From Flavobacteriaceae bacterium bin25 (GTDB taxonomy: Bacteria; Bacteroidota; Bacteroidia; Flavobacteriales; Flavobacteriaceae): DNA of 43,525 nt. Numbering within the stretch: position 1 is the first letter of the stretch; every line of letters starts with the position of its first letter. A model generated the notes under the pieces. That model made no database searches and was not told the DNA's origin. It saw nothing but the letters and a program-made list of their open reading frames with translations. The stretch spans positions 1-43,525 of the forward strand of contig MPMN01000019.1 in assembly GCA_002238525.1 (NCBI GenBank). Direction: 5' to 3'. Made by a program: the position numbers and the translations under genes. Positions 1 through 7,212 of the stretch are shown piece by piece.

Positions 1-1067
1 AAAGAGGTAAGCCGAAATTCAAATCAAAAAGACGAAAGCAGAGTTTCCCGATAACTTTATACCAAAACGAAATAAAGGAAGCCGAAAATGGCAATGGTTA
101 TTTGATGCTCAAAAGAGGTGTCTTTATTCAGATAAGAGGCCATAAAAAACAGATTTGTCGTTATAGCAACCCCCGGTTTTTACAGGGACGTATCGTCAAA
201 GAAATCACCGATAGAAGTAATACATCTAGGAGGAAAAGGAAGAATAAATACAAAGAGAATAAGTGGTTTATCTATATTCAATGCGAAGTAGATGCTGTTG
301 AAAGACAAATAGGTACAATCGATATCAATGATATCGTAGGAATTGACAGGAATATAGGTCAAGTAGCCGATAGTAATGGTATTATTCATTATTTAGCGAA
401 TACCAAAAAGGAAGAAAAGAGAAAGAAAGTTCTTCAAAGAAGGAGAGCGAAAAAACAACATGGCAGTAATAAAGCCTACAAAACGAATATCCTGATAGCC
501 AAAAAACAACGTAAAATAAGAAATAAAAGAAATGATGCACTAAGAAAGACCAGCAAGAAGATTTCCAGTAGTTCTTCACTAGCGGTTTTGGAAGATTTGA
601 AAATCAAGAATATGACCAGATCAGCTAAAGGAACGATGGAAAATCCGGGCAAAAACGTCAAACAAAAATCGGATTTGAACAGAGTGATTTTAAAAACGGC
701 ATGGGGCATAAAATTGATCCCTGTCACAGGGTTTGAGATTTATCTAGGTCAAAAGATGTGGGTAATTAAAATTTCTCCTCATTATACCTCTCAAAAATGT
801 AGTCGATGTGGAACTATTGACAAAAAGAATCGACTCTCTCAATCGAAATTCAAATGTTTAAGCTGTGGATTTTCTATCCATGCGGATAGCAATGCTGCCA
901 ATAACATCAGGGACACCGGAGCATGTTCCTTCTTTCAAAATTTTGGGAGTAAAGAGTGTTCATTGTCGAATCAGACCATGTTACATCGAACCTTTAAAAC
1001 ACCTTTGATCATTCATGGTCGTAAAGGGAAAAAGGGGGTAAGTCAACATAATTATCATGAAAAGTGA
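1..1067 (+). CDS. tnpB: TnpB, IS200/IS605-family RNA-guided nuclease (5' end outside window)
   Basis: The reading frame is open from the left edge (codons in phase from base 3), so the start lies outside the window. The first residues, RGKPKFKSKRR, are the basic motif typical of the TnpB N-terminal region. The RuvC-like catalytic triad is present: Asp in GIDRN (codon at 345), Glu in LEDL (codon 591) and Asp in HADSNAANNI (codon 885). The four zinc-ribbon cysteines (CSRCG at about 798-809 and CLSCG at about 855-866) are intact. TnpB proteins are RNA-guided DNA nucleases encoded by IS200/IS605 elements. No TnpA transposase is visible, but it could lie to the left. About 45 residues follow the last catalytic Asp; this tail probably overlaps the omega-RNA. 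Confidence 0.9.
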   Translation, partial: RGKPKFKSKRRKQSFPITLYQNEIKEAENGNGYLMLKRGVFIQIRGHKKQICRYSNPRFLQGRIVKEITDRSNTSRRKRKNKYKENKWFIYIQCEVDAVERQIGTIDINDIVGIDRNIGQVADSNGIIHYLANTKKEEKRKKVLQRRRAKKQHGSNKAYKTNILIAKKQRKIRNKRNDALRKTSKKISSSSSLAVLEDLKIKNMTRSAKGTMENPGKNVKQKSDLNRVILKTAWGIKLIPVTGFEIYLGQKMWVIKISPHYTSQKCSRCGTIDKKNRLSQSKFKCLSCGFSIHADSNAANNIRDTGACSFFQNFGSKECSLSNQTMLHRTFKTPLIIHGRKGKKGVSQHNYHEK

Positions 1068-1220
1068 GGTCAATATAGCTATTGCTTATTCCAAGCGATC
1101 TCTATTCCACAACAAAGTGATTAGAGCTACATATTTATATCCCTATGGAGGTTTATATTGCATATATATTCCCCCAGTGAAACCGACCAAAACGGTTCAA
1201 GTAAGAGGACTTTATCGTAG
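960..1220 (+). ncRNA. Probable TnpB omega-RNA (right-end RNA) with guide
   Basis: TnpB guide RNAs overlap the 3' end of tnpB and end at the right end of the element. Here a hairpin (arms 1178-1185 and 1193-1199, one bulged A, loop ACCAAAA) is followed directly by CGGTTCAA, ending at base 1200. The scaffold of the ISDra2 omega-RNA, as I recall it, also ends with a hairpin and GGTTCAA. On that analogy the scaffold and element end at 1200, and the guide is the next roughly 16-20 bases (1201-1220). The 5' limit is a guess. The hairpin and motif are seen; the RNA itself is inferred. Confidence 0.4.
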
Positions 1221-1483
1221 CGGATATATTTATAAGTAGTTGATTATCAATACTAGAGTACCGATTTTGACAAACTTGCGAATAGTCTTACACAGATGGC
1301 CATTTGCGACTCGAAATAAATTTCAAAAATTACCTTGAAACATTTTCTTTCGGAACCCGAATAGGGCTAATGAAGTCCTTAACCACCCTACATTGACAAT
1401 GGACTACAACAAACAGGTCATAAAAATCAAAACATACTCAGAAAATGGAATTACAGAAAAAGATTTCCAATTCGTTACAAAAG

Positions 1484-3016
1484 TCAATCTGAATCTAAAG
1501 TCCAATTAACTTTTGGGTCTCTATAAAAATTGATTCCCAATCGTTCAAGTATGGCCCCATGGGCAACTAAATCAATTTTATACTCATCCCAAGTTCTGGA
1601 ATCACTCGTATCGGACCACCCTTTCTCAGCGTACCCCAAAATCCTGGGAAATGCCAAATACTCTATTTCTTCACTATTGGTAATAGTTTCACCCCATAAA
1701 GGAGCTTCAATTCCTAAAATGTCCTCTCGATTAATCCCCTCAACTAATAACTCAGGATCCCAAGAATAAGCTCTCTCCGTATCAATATATCCAGCCCAAT
1801 TATAGCCTATGGGAGTCAAGGAGTCATATTTCATATCAAGATATGCATAACTAGCTGGACTCATTAGAACTTTAGATCCCTTCTTAACTGCATTTTGAGC
1901 ATTTTCTTTACTCGCCCAAAACTGCACAGCAGCATCCTGGGGTAATTCACCCAAATTGATTTCATCCCAACCAATCACTTTTTTACCATACTTACCAACC
2001 ATCGGCATTACCCTATTGACGAATTTAATGTAATCGTCCTCCGGAGTAGCATGCGTCTCGTCTCCACCAATATGAATATAGGGTCCAGGTGTTATTTCAG
2101 CTAACTCCCGGATAACATCTTCTGCAAATTGATAGGTTTCCTCCCTATCTACACACAAAGTTGAAAAACCTACCTCACGACCATAATACAATTCCCTCTT
2201 CTTATTGTCACAATTTAACTCAGCATAAGATGCCAGAGCAGCATTGGTATGTCCTGGCATATCAATTTCAGGAACAATTGTCACGAACCGATCGGCAGCA
2301 TAAGCAACAATATCCTGATATTCTTTCTGGGTATAAAAACCAGCATCACCTCCATCAACTTGAGATTGTCCTCCAATTGCAGTCAGTTCAGGCCAGCTAT
2401 TGATATGGATGCGCCACCCTTGATCATCACTTAGATGTAAATGAAGATAATTTATCTTATAAAATGTTAATTGATCAATATACCTTTTGACTTCGTCAAC
2501 ACTGAAAAAATGCCTAGCTACATCCAGCATAGTTCCCCTATAATCGAATCTAGGATAATCCCTAATAACACCTGTTCCTATACTTTTTTGATTGCTCAAA
2601 TAAAGAATTTGCCTCAATGTCTGCCACCCCCTATAAACCCCAACCAAGGTCGAAGCTTCAATTTTGATGTCCCTCTTTTCAATAGTTAAACAATATTCTT
2701 CAGGATGTTGATACTCCATGTGGTGATCATCAACAATAACTTCGAGTTCGGTACTTGATTCATCAGAATGACTGCCTGACATTATTTCATCCCACTCTGA
2801 TTGAATTTCCTGGTAGATAAATTCTGAAACCACACCTTCCCACTCAATTGATACATCAGCACCCAATTCAAGTATTCCAGAAGTAGATTCGTATTCCTTA
2901 ACCTCAGGAATCAAAGAGAAATCTCCTAAAGATATAAACGAATCAGCTGGTATGTTAGAATCTTTACAACTGAAGACTAAAAAAGTCGATAAAAAAATAA
3001 CGAAAAAACGTAGCAT
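1484..3016 (-). CDS. Beta-N-acetylhexosaminidase, GH20, lipoprotein
   Basis: A 510-residue protein with a lipoprotein signal (hydrophobic residues 3-15, lipobox VFSC with Cys17), so it is probably anchored in the outer membrane or periplasm. The GH20 catalytic domain is clear: LDVARHFFSVDEVKRYID, LHLSDDQGWR, VPEIDMPGHTNA, and HIGGDET with the adjacent Asp-Glu pair that family members use for substrate-assisted hydrolysis of terminal beta-GlcNAc/GalNAc. A GH20b-like alpha/beta domain precedes it. Length is normal for the family. Its ATG directly follows the TAA at the end of the degraded oxidoreductase gene (TAAATG), so the two were once translated from one message with the DUF1080 gene. A role in chitin or glycan breakdown is likely. 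Confidence 0.93.
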   Translation of the reverse strand: MLRFFVIFLSTFLVFSCKDSNIPADSFISLGDFSLIPEVKEYESTSGILELGADVSIEWEGVVSEFIYQEIQSEWDEIMSGSHSDESSTELEVIVDDHHMEYQHPEEYCLTIEKRDIKIEASTLVGVYRGWQTLRQILYLSNQKSIGTGVIRDYPRFDYRGTMLDVARHFFSVDEVKRYIDQLTFYKINYLHLHLSDDQGWRIHINSWPELTAIGGQSQVDGGDAGFYTQKEYQDIVAYAADRFVTIVPEIDMPGHTNAALASYAELNCDNKKRELYYGREVGFSTLCVDREETYQFAEDVIRELAEITPGPYIHIGGDETHATPEDDYIKFVNRVMPMVGKYGKKVIGWDEINLGELPQDAAVQFWASKENAQNAVKKGSKVLMSPASYAYLDMKYDSLTPIGYNWAGYIDTERAYSWDPELLVEGINREDILGIEAPLWGETITNSEEIEYLAFPRILGYAEKGWSDTSDSRTWDEYKIDLVAHGAILERLGINFYRDPKVNWTLDSD

Positions 3017-3636
3017 TTATTTAATTTTTAAATTAGTAGGATCCCACTGAATCATTGTTTTGATAATAACTGTCATTACAAAGCAAAGTAGGAGCCCGCC
3101 CTAAACCCAAATTCCTGATCTTCAAACACCTGGCCACCCGTTTTTATAGCGTAAATTAAACTCCCTTTGTGATCAAAATGAGTGCCACGATATTCATCTT
3201 CAACTCTGTAAAATGTCTCAGATGGTGGCAGCATCTTTTTTCTCGGGGAATCATATCCCATTACCTCCATATTCTTTTTCTCGTCGTCGGAAATCTGCTC
3301 TTCTAAACCTTTATTCTGTTTCAATCCCACAGTTTCCCAACTAACATCCATAGAAGCTTTACTGCCAACGAGACGTAAAATATCACTTTCCGACGTAGGG
3401 TCATCAAAATTACAATACAACGAAAGATTAAATCCCGGATGTGATTCAGCCTGAGGATAATTAAATATACCCAACCTGACATCAGGTGCCTCCCTACCAT
3501 CTTTCCAATACCTCAAACCCCCAATAGATGAAATTGTATCAGGTCCAACCGTATTGACAACAAAATGAAAACTGGTAAAAAGATGAACAAAAAGATCATC
3601 AGACATACCTGTTGTTCCATTGTTCGGCATTTTCAT
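3017..3636 (-). pseudogene. Gfo/Idh/MocA oxidoreductase remnant (N-terminus lost, frameshifted)
   Basis: The open part (3076-3636, 186 codons) matches the C-terminal domain of Gfo/Idh/MocA sugar oxidoreductases: DLFVHLFTSFHFV, GGLRYWKDGRE-PDV, the FNLSLYCNF strand and LRLVGS. These enzymes are normally over 400 residues; the NAD-binding Rossmann domain and roughly the first 200 residues are missing. The 3' end is also broken. The frame stops after FRAGSYFAL, while the next frame reads APTLLCNDSYYQNN and the third reads MIQWDPTNLKIK before TAA at 3017-3019, which together look like the family's normal C-terminus. At least two frameshifts are therefore present. The first ATG overlaps the stop of the DUF1080 gene (TAATG). 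Confidence 0.85.
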
Positions 3637-4241
3637 TATTCAATCAATTTTAGTTTTAGATTTCTCCAACGAATTTTTATTCCACCTCCATCATGAATTT
3701 GTAGTGCGACCGAACCCTTTCCTTTTCCAATTTTTTCATCATCAATATGAACCATCTCAGTCCCATTTAACCATGTTGTTACTTGATTCCCCTGTACTTT
3801 TATCTTAAGGGAGTTCCACTGATTTACTTTAATTACTTCTTCAAGTTCAGGTTTGGGTTTAATTAGCCATCCTCGACCATAAGATTCATATATCCCGCCA
3901 GTGTGCAACCCCTTCGGTGCCACCTCTACTTGCCAACCCGATATTTTAATACCATCCAATGTTGAGCGAATAAATACCCCGCTGTTTCCTGATTGGGTCT
4001 CTTGTTTGAATTCGAGATTCAATATAAAATCTTGGTAGTGATCAACAGTAGACAAATAACCATATTCTTCTTTCGGACTGCTTTCGCATACTAGATGACC
4101 GTCTTCTACATACCATAGTTCAGTACCGTGAACTTTCCATCCATTTAGATCGACCCCATTAAAAAGGCTTATCTCTTGCTGACCAAATGTGCGAGTAATA
4201 GTGAAAACACCCACGAGTATAAATAATTTGTAGTAATTCAT
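3636..4241 (-). CDS. DUF1080 (3-keto-disaccharide hydrolase-type) secreted protein
   Basis: A 201-residue protein with a cleavable signal peptide (hydrophobic residues 6-19, then FGQ). The rest is a single DUF1080 jelly-roll domain: LFNGVDLNGWK near the mature N-terminus, then FKQETQSGNSGVFIRS, GWQVEV, GGIYE, WNSLKIKVQGN and TTWLNG. Members of this family are reported to act on 3-keto-glycosides made by Gfo/Idh/MocA oxidoreductases, which fits the remnant of such an oxidoreductase just downstream. The stop overlaps the next ATG by one base. If the partner is dead, this hydrolase would depend on an oxidoreductase encoded elsewhere; the intact one at 18312-19310 is of a different subgroup. Confidence 0.88.
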   Translation of the reverse strand: MNYYKLFILVGVFTITRTFGQQEISLFNGVDLNGWKVHGTELWYVEDGHLVCESSPKEEYGYLSTVDHYQDFILNLEFKQETQSGNSGVFIRSTLDGIKISGWQVEVAPKGLHTGGIYESYGRGWLIKPKPELEEVIKVNQWNSLKIKVQGNQVTTWLNGTEMVHIDDEKIGKGKGSVALQIHDGGGIKIRWRNLKLKLIE

Positions 4242-4302
4242 TGTATCATATTTTATTTGGTGAAATTAGCCAATAATTTGAATAAAATAGGCTTAGAACA
4301 TC

Positions 4303-6054
4303 TCAATCTGAATTATTATTTTCTAATTGATCAGTAATAAAAGTTTTGGCTTTATTGGTAAAAACTGTATAGAGTAATTGATTAGCACGGGTACAAGCAA
4401 CATAGACAGCACCTCTATATTTCTCATAATTAGACTCACCATAATCACTAACTAATACAATAACATCATTTTCCAATCCCTTAAATGACATTATAGTGCT
4501 ATGAGTGAGACCTCTACATTCTATATACTTAAGGATCTGAGGTGAACCTTTTAAAATAGTCTTATTGAAAGTTTTATGAGTTAGAATAGTGACATTCCTA
4601 AAAGGTATTTTATTTTTTTCTATTTCCTTTAATACTTCGATGACCTGTCCTAGTCTTTTAGATTTTATTGGATACCGGACTTCTACTTTCCTGCCCCGAA
4701 TGGAATTTTGTAATAGTTTAGGAAATGGGTAATTGGAAACTCTTGAAGCAAATTCGGCGATTTCTTTGGTATTTCTACAATTGACATGCAATTTTAGCAT
4801 GGTAAACTGAGATCTCTGATGAATCAGATCAAACAATTTTTCTTCGCTTGTATCACTGAAGAATGATTGCCTCAAAAAATCTCCGACCAAAGCAAAATGA
4901 CCTCTAGCCAAGCCTCCTTTGAGTACAGAATCAATGACATCTAAGTAGTTGGGACGTACCAAATCTTGAGCCTCATCAATGACGATAAAATCAAGCTTTT
5001 GGGATTCAGTCCATGAGCTCGCTGTTGTGATGAACTCAAGAGGTAATGCTTCATTAAAAAATTCCTTTTTTTCCGAAGGAGACATCTCACTAATTTGAAA
5101 ATCTTCCTCAATATGATCGTACATAAAACCGTGAAAAGTCTTTACATATCTAAGATTTTTTTGATCTTTCTGGACTTGGCTAAAGCTCCTTTTAAACTCC
5201 TTAGCTAAAGAATTGGTAAAACAAAATAATCCCACATTTTTACCCTCAACAACCTTCCGATGAACAAGTTCAATAGCCATTAGTGTCTTTCCTGTTCCTG
5301 CAGCACCTTCAATCAAAACTCTGGGATTGTAGCTGGTTTGTTCTAGAATGTCGAACTGTTCTTTTGTGTAGTGATCAATAATCTGCTTTCGGTCCCTCAA
5401 TCTGTTAATCTCCTTATAGTCATAATCAAAATCCCCACGAAGAATCCGAAATATCAATAAACAATCATTTTCTGTTGGACGAGAAAAAGTCTTGGAATAC
5501 CATCCACAGGATGAACTTTCACTATATTTTGAATGCCATCCATTGCTCATATTTTCCATATATTCACTTATGGGTTTTTGAATGTTGTCTCTTTGAAAAA
5601 TCTGCCACTTTTCAGCCTCTGGTTCGAAACTGTCCAAATTGACAGAACTAGTAAAAGCCACACCATAACCCCACATTATTTTCTTCAAATTTTGACTCAG
5701 ATTAGGGTTGGCATTAATCTTTCCATGAACATGTCGTTTGATAGACTGCATGGATTTGTTTACCTGATCAAAAGGACTCCGGTTTCTGACAGTGACCTTT
5801 TTGTATCTATTGGTATAAAGCCATTTACCGTCTTTTCGTGAAACTCCTCCATGTTTTACCTCAATTGCAAAAATCCCATGGTTAGGCATGAGGACCAAAA
5901 AATCCAACTCCCCAGAAACTCTTGACAAATGTTTGCTACAAAATAGGGATGGCAATACAAAAGATTTTTCCAGTTTAGGGTCATCCTTAAACTTATTGGC
6001 TAGTATTCGTTCCCCATCGGAATTGAACTTTTGGATACTATTAGGATAAAGCAT
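4303..6054 (-). CDS. NERD-domain nuclease fused to a superfamily 1 helicase
   Basis: A 583-residue cytoplasmic protein. Residues 8-110 form a NERD nuclease-related domain with the expected acidic core GELDFLVL (Glu49, Asp51) and IEVK (Glu65, Lys67). A UvrD/RecD-like helicase follows: Walker A GAAGTGKT near residue 250, Walker B VIDEAQD near 357, VNCRNTKEIAEF, MSFKGLE and YVACTRA (motif VI). Such proteins are known in many bacteria, some with phage-defence roles; the nuclease plus helicase layout recalls the single-protein Nhi system. A DNA-processing role is likely, a defence role is only inferred. It lies 15 bp downstream of bshA on the same strand, so it may be cotranscribed with it. Confidence 0.85.
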   Translation of the reverse strand: MLYPNSIQKFNSDGERILANKFKDDPKLEKSFVLPSLFCSKHLSRVSGELDFLVLMPNHGIFAIEVKHGGVSRKDGKWLYTNRYKKVTVRNRSPFDQVNKSMQSIKRHVHGKINANPNLSQNLKKIMWGYGVAFTSSVNLDSFEPEAEKWQIFQRDNIQKPISEYMENMSNGWHSKYSESSSCGWYSKTFSRPTENDCLLIFRILRGDFDYDYKEINRLRDRKQIIDHYTKEQFDILEQTSYNPRVLIEGAAGTGKTLMAIELVHRKVVEGKNVGLFCFTNSLAKEFKRSFSQVQKDQKNLRYVKTFHGFMYDHIEEDFQISEMSPSEKKEFFNEALPLEFITTASSWTESQKLDFIVIDEAQDLVRPNYLDVIDSVLKGGLARGHFALVGDFLRQSFFSDTSEEKLFDLIHQRSQFTMLKLHVNCRNTKEIAEFASRVSNYPFPKLLQNSIRGRKVEVRYPIKSKRLGQVIEVLKEIEKNKIPFRNVTILTHKTFNKTILKGSPQILKYIECRGLTHSTIMSFKGLENDVIVLVSDYGESNYEKYRGAVYVACTRANQLLYTVFTNKAKTFITDQLENNNSD

Positions 6055-6069
6055 AAAATTTGATCATCA

Positions 6070-7212
6070 TTAAGATTGTTGAACCCGCATTAGGGCTTTT
6101 TGGTAAACTTTTTCGTATGCCGAGATTATCCTACTAACATCAAACCGTTTAGCATTTTCAAATGCCTGCTCTCTATAAAGATTGTGAAGTACATTGTCGG
6201 AAAGGATTTCAATTGCACCATTAGCCATTGATTCAATATCTCCAACCTCATAGGTGCGCCCAGAAAAATTATTTCGATTTACCTCTGGCAGACCTCCTGT
6301 ATTTGAAGAGATTACGGGAACCTTGTGCAACATGGCTTCCAATGCCACTAAGCCAAAACTCTCGGATTCTGATGGCAACAAAAACAAATCAGAGAAACAA
6401 AGAATTTTTCGAATTTCAGTACTCTCACCCAAAAACATCACATCATTTAATAAGTTTCTATTTCTACAATACTGAATTGCTTTCTTTCTGTCTGGACCAT
6501 GACCAACCATCAATAACTTGCCAGGCATACGCTCTTTGATCTTCTGAAATATTTTCAACACATCAATAACTCTTTTTAGCGGTCTAAAATTGCTGATATG
6601 GGTAATTATTTTTTTGTTTTCATCGGATTCTATCAAATCTCTATTGCACTCTACTTTCCTTCCCAAATGCCTTTGAATATCAATAAAATTTGGTACAACT
6701 TCAATATCGTCATGTACATCAAAAAGTTCAAGGGTATCCTTTTTTAAACTATCGGAAACCGCAGTTACGGCATTAGACTGATTGATTGAAAAGGTAACTG
6801 CAGGCTTGTATAGTGGACTTTTTCCCACCAATGTGATATCCGTCCCATGTAAAGTGGTAACTATAGGGATTGCAATACCCATTTCTTCTAGCATTCTTCG
6901 AGCCATATAAGCTGCGTAGGCATGAGGAATTGCATAGTGTACATGTAGTAAATCAATATTGTATTGTTTAACTACTTCAACTAATTTACTTGACAGAGCT
7001 AATTCGTACGGCTGATAGCGGAACAAAAAATACTCGGGGACATCCACCTCATGAAAATGAAGATTTGCATTTAATTCCTCAAGTCTCACAGGATGGCTAT
7101 AGGTGATAAAGTGAACTTCGTGGCCTTTAGTTCTAGACAGAGCCATTCCCAATTCTGTGGCCACTACACCGCTCCCCCCGAAAGTGGGATAACAAACAAT
7201 TGCGATTTTCAA
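6070..7212 (-). CDS. bshA: N-acetyl-alpha-D-glucosaminyl L-malate synthase BshA
   Basis: A 380-residue GT4 glycosyltransferase. The N-terminus KIAIVCYPTFGGSGVVATEL and the stretches HVHYAIPHAYAAY, LHGTDITLVG and SESFGLVALEAM are diagnostic of BshA, which joins UDP-GlcNAc to L-malate in the first step of bacillithiol synthesis. The start is TTG at 7212-7210; its TTGA overlaps the TGA stop of the upstream GH3 gene, and no in-frame ATG fits the conserved N-terminus. This overlap implies translational coupling. The second pathway enzyme, BshB1, is encoded at 20460-21182; no bshC is seen in the window. Confidence 0.95.
   Translation of the reverse strand: MKIAIVCYPTFGGSGVVATELGMALSRTKGHEVHFITYSHPVRLEELNANLHFHEVDVPEYFLFRYQPYELALSSKLVEVVKQYNIDLLHVHYAIPHAYAAYMARRMLEEMGIAIPIVTTLHGTDITLVGKSPLYKPAVTFSINQSNAVTAVSDSLKKDTLELFDVHDDIEVVPNFIDIQRHLGRKVECNRDLIESDENKKIITHISNFRPLKRVIDVLKIFQKIKERMPGKLLMVGHGPDRKKAIQYCRNRNLLNDVMFLGESTEIRKILCFSDLFLLPSESESFGLVALEAMLHKVPVISSNTGGLPEVNRNNFSGRTYEVGDIESMANGAIEILSDNVLHNLYREQAFENAKRFDVSRIISAYEKVYQKALMRVQQS

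Noticed and set aside
1057-1239. 60-residue open frame after tnpB
   Set aside because: No family resemblance, and it lies over the predicted omega-RNA and element end.
1399-1509. Short plus-strand frame (MDYNKQVIKIKTYSENG)
   Set aside because: Only 36 residues, overlaps the 3' end of the GH20 gene on the other strand, and has no homology I recognise; it could be a gene remnant, but support is too weak.
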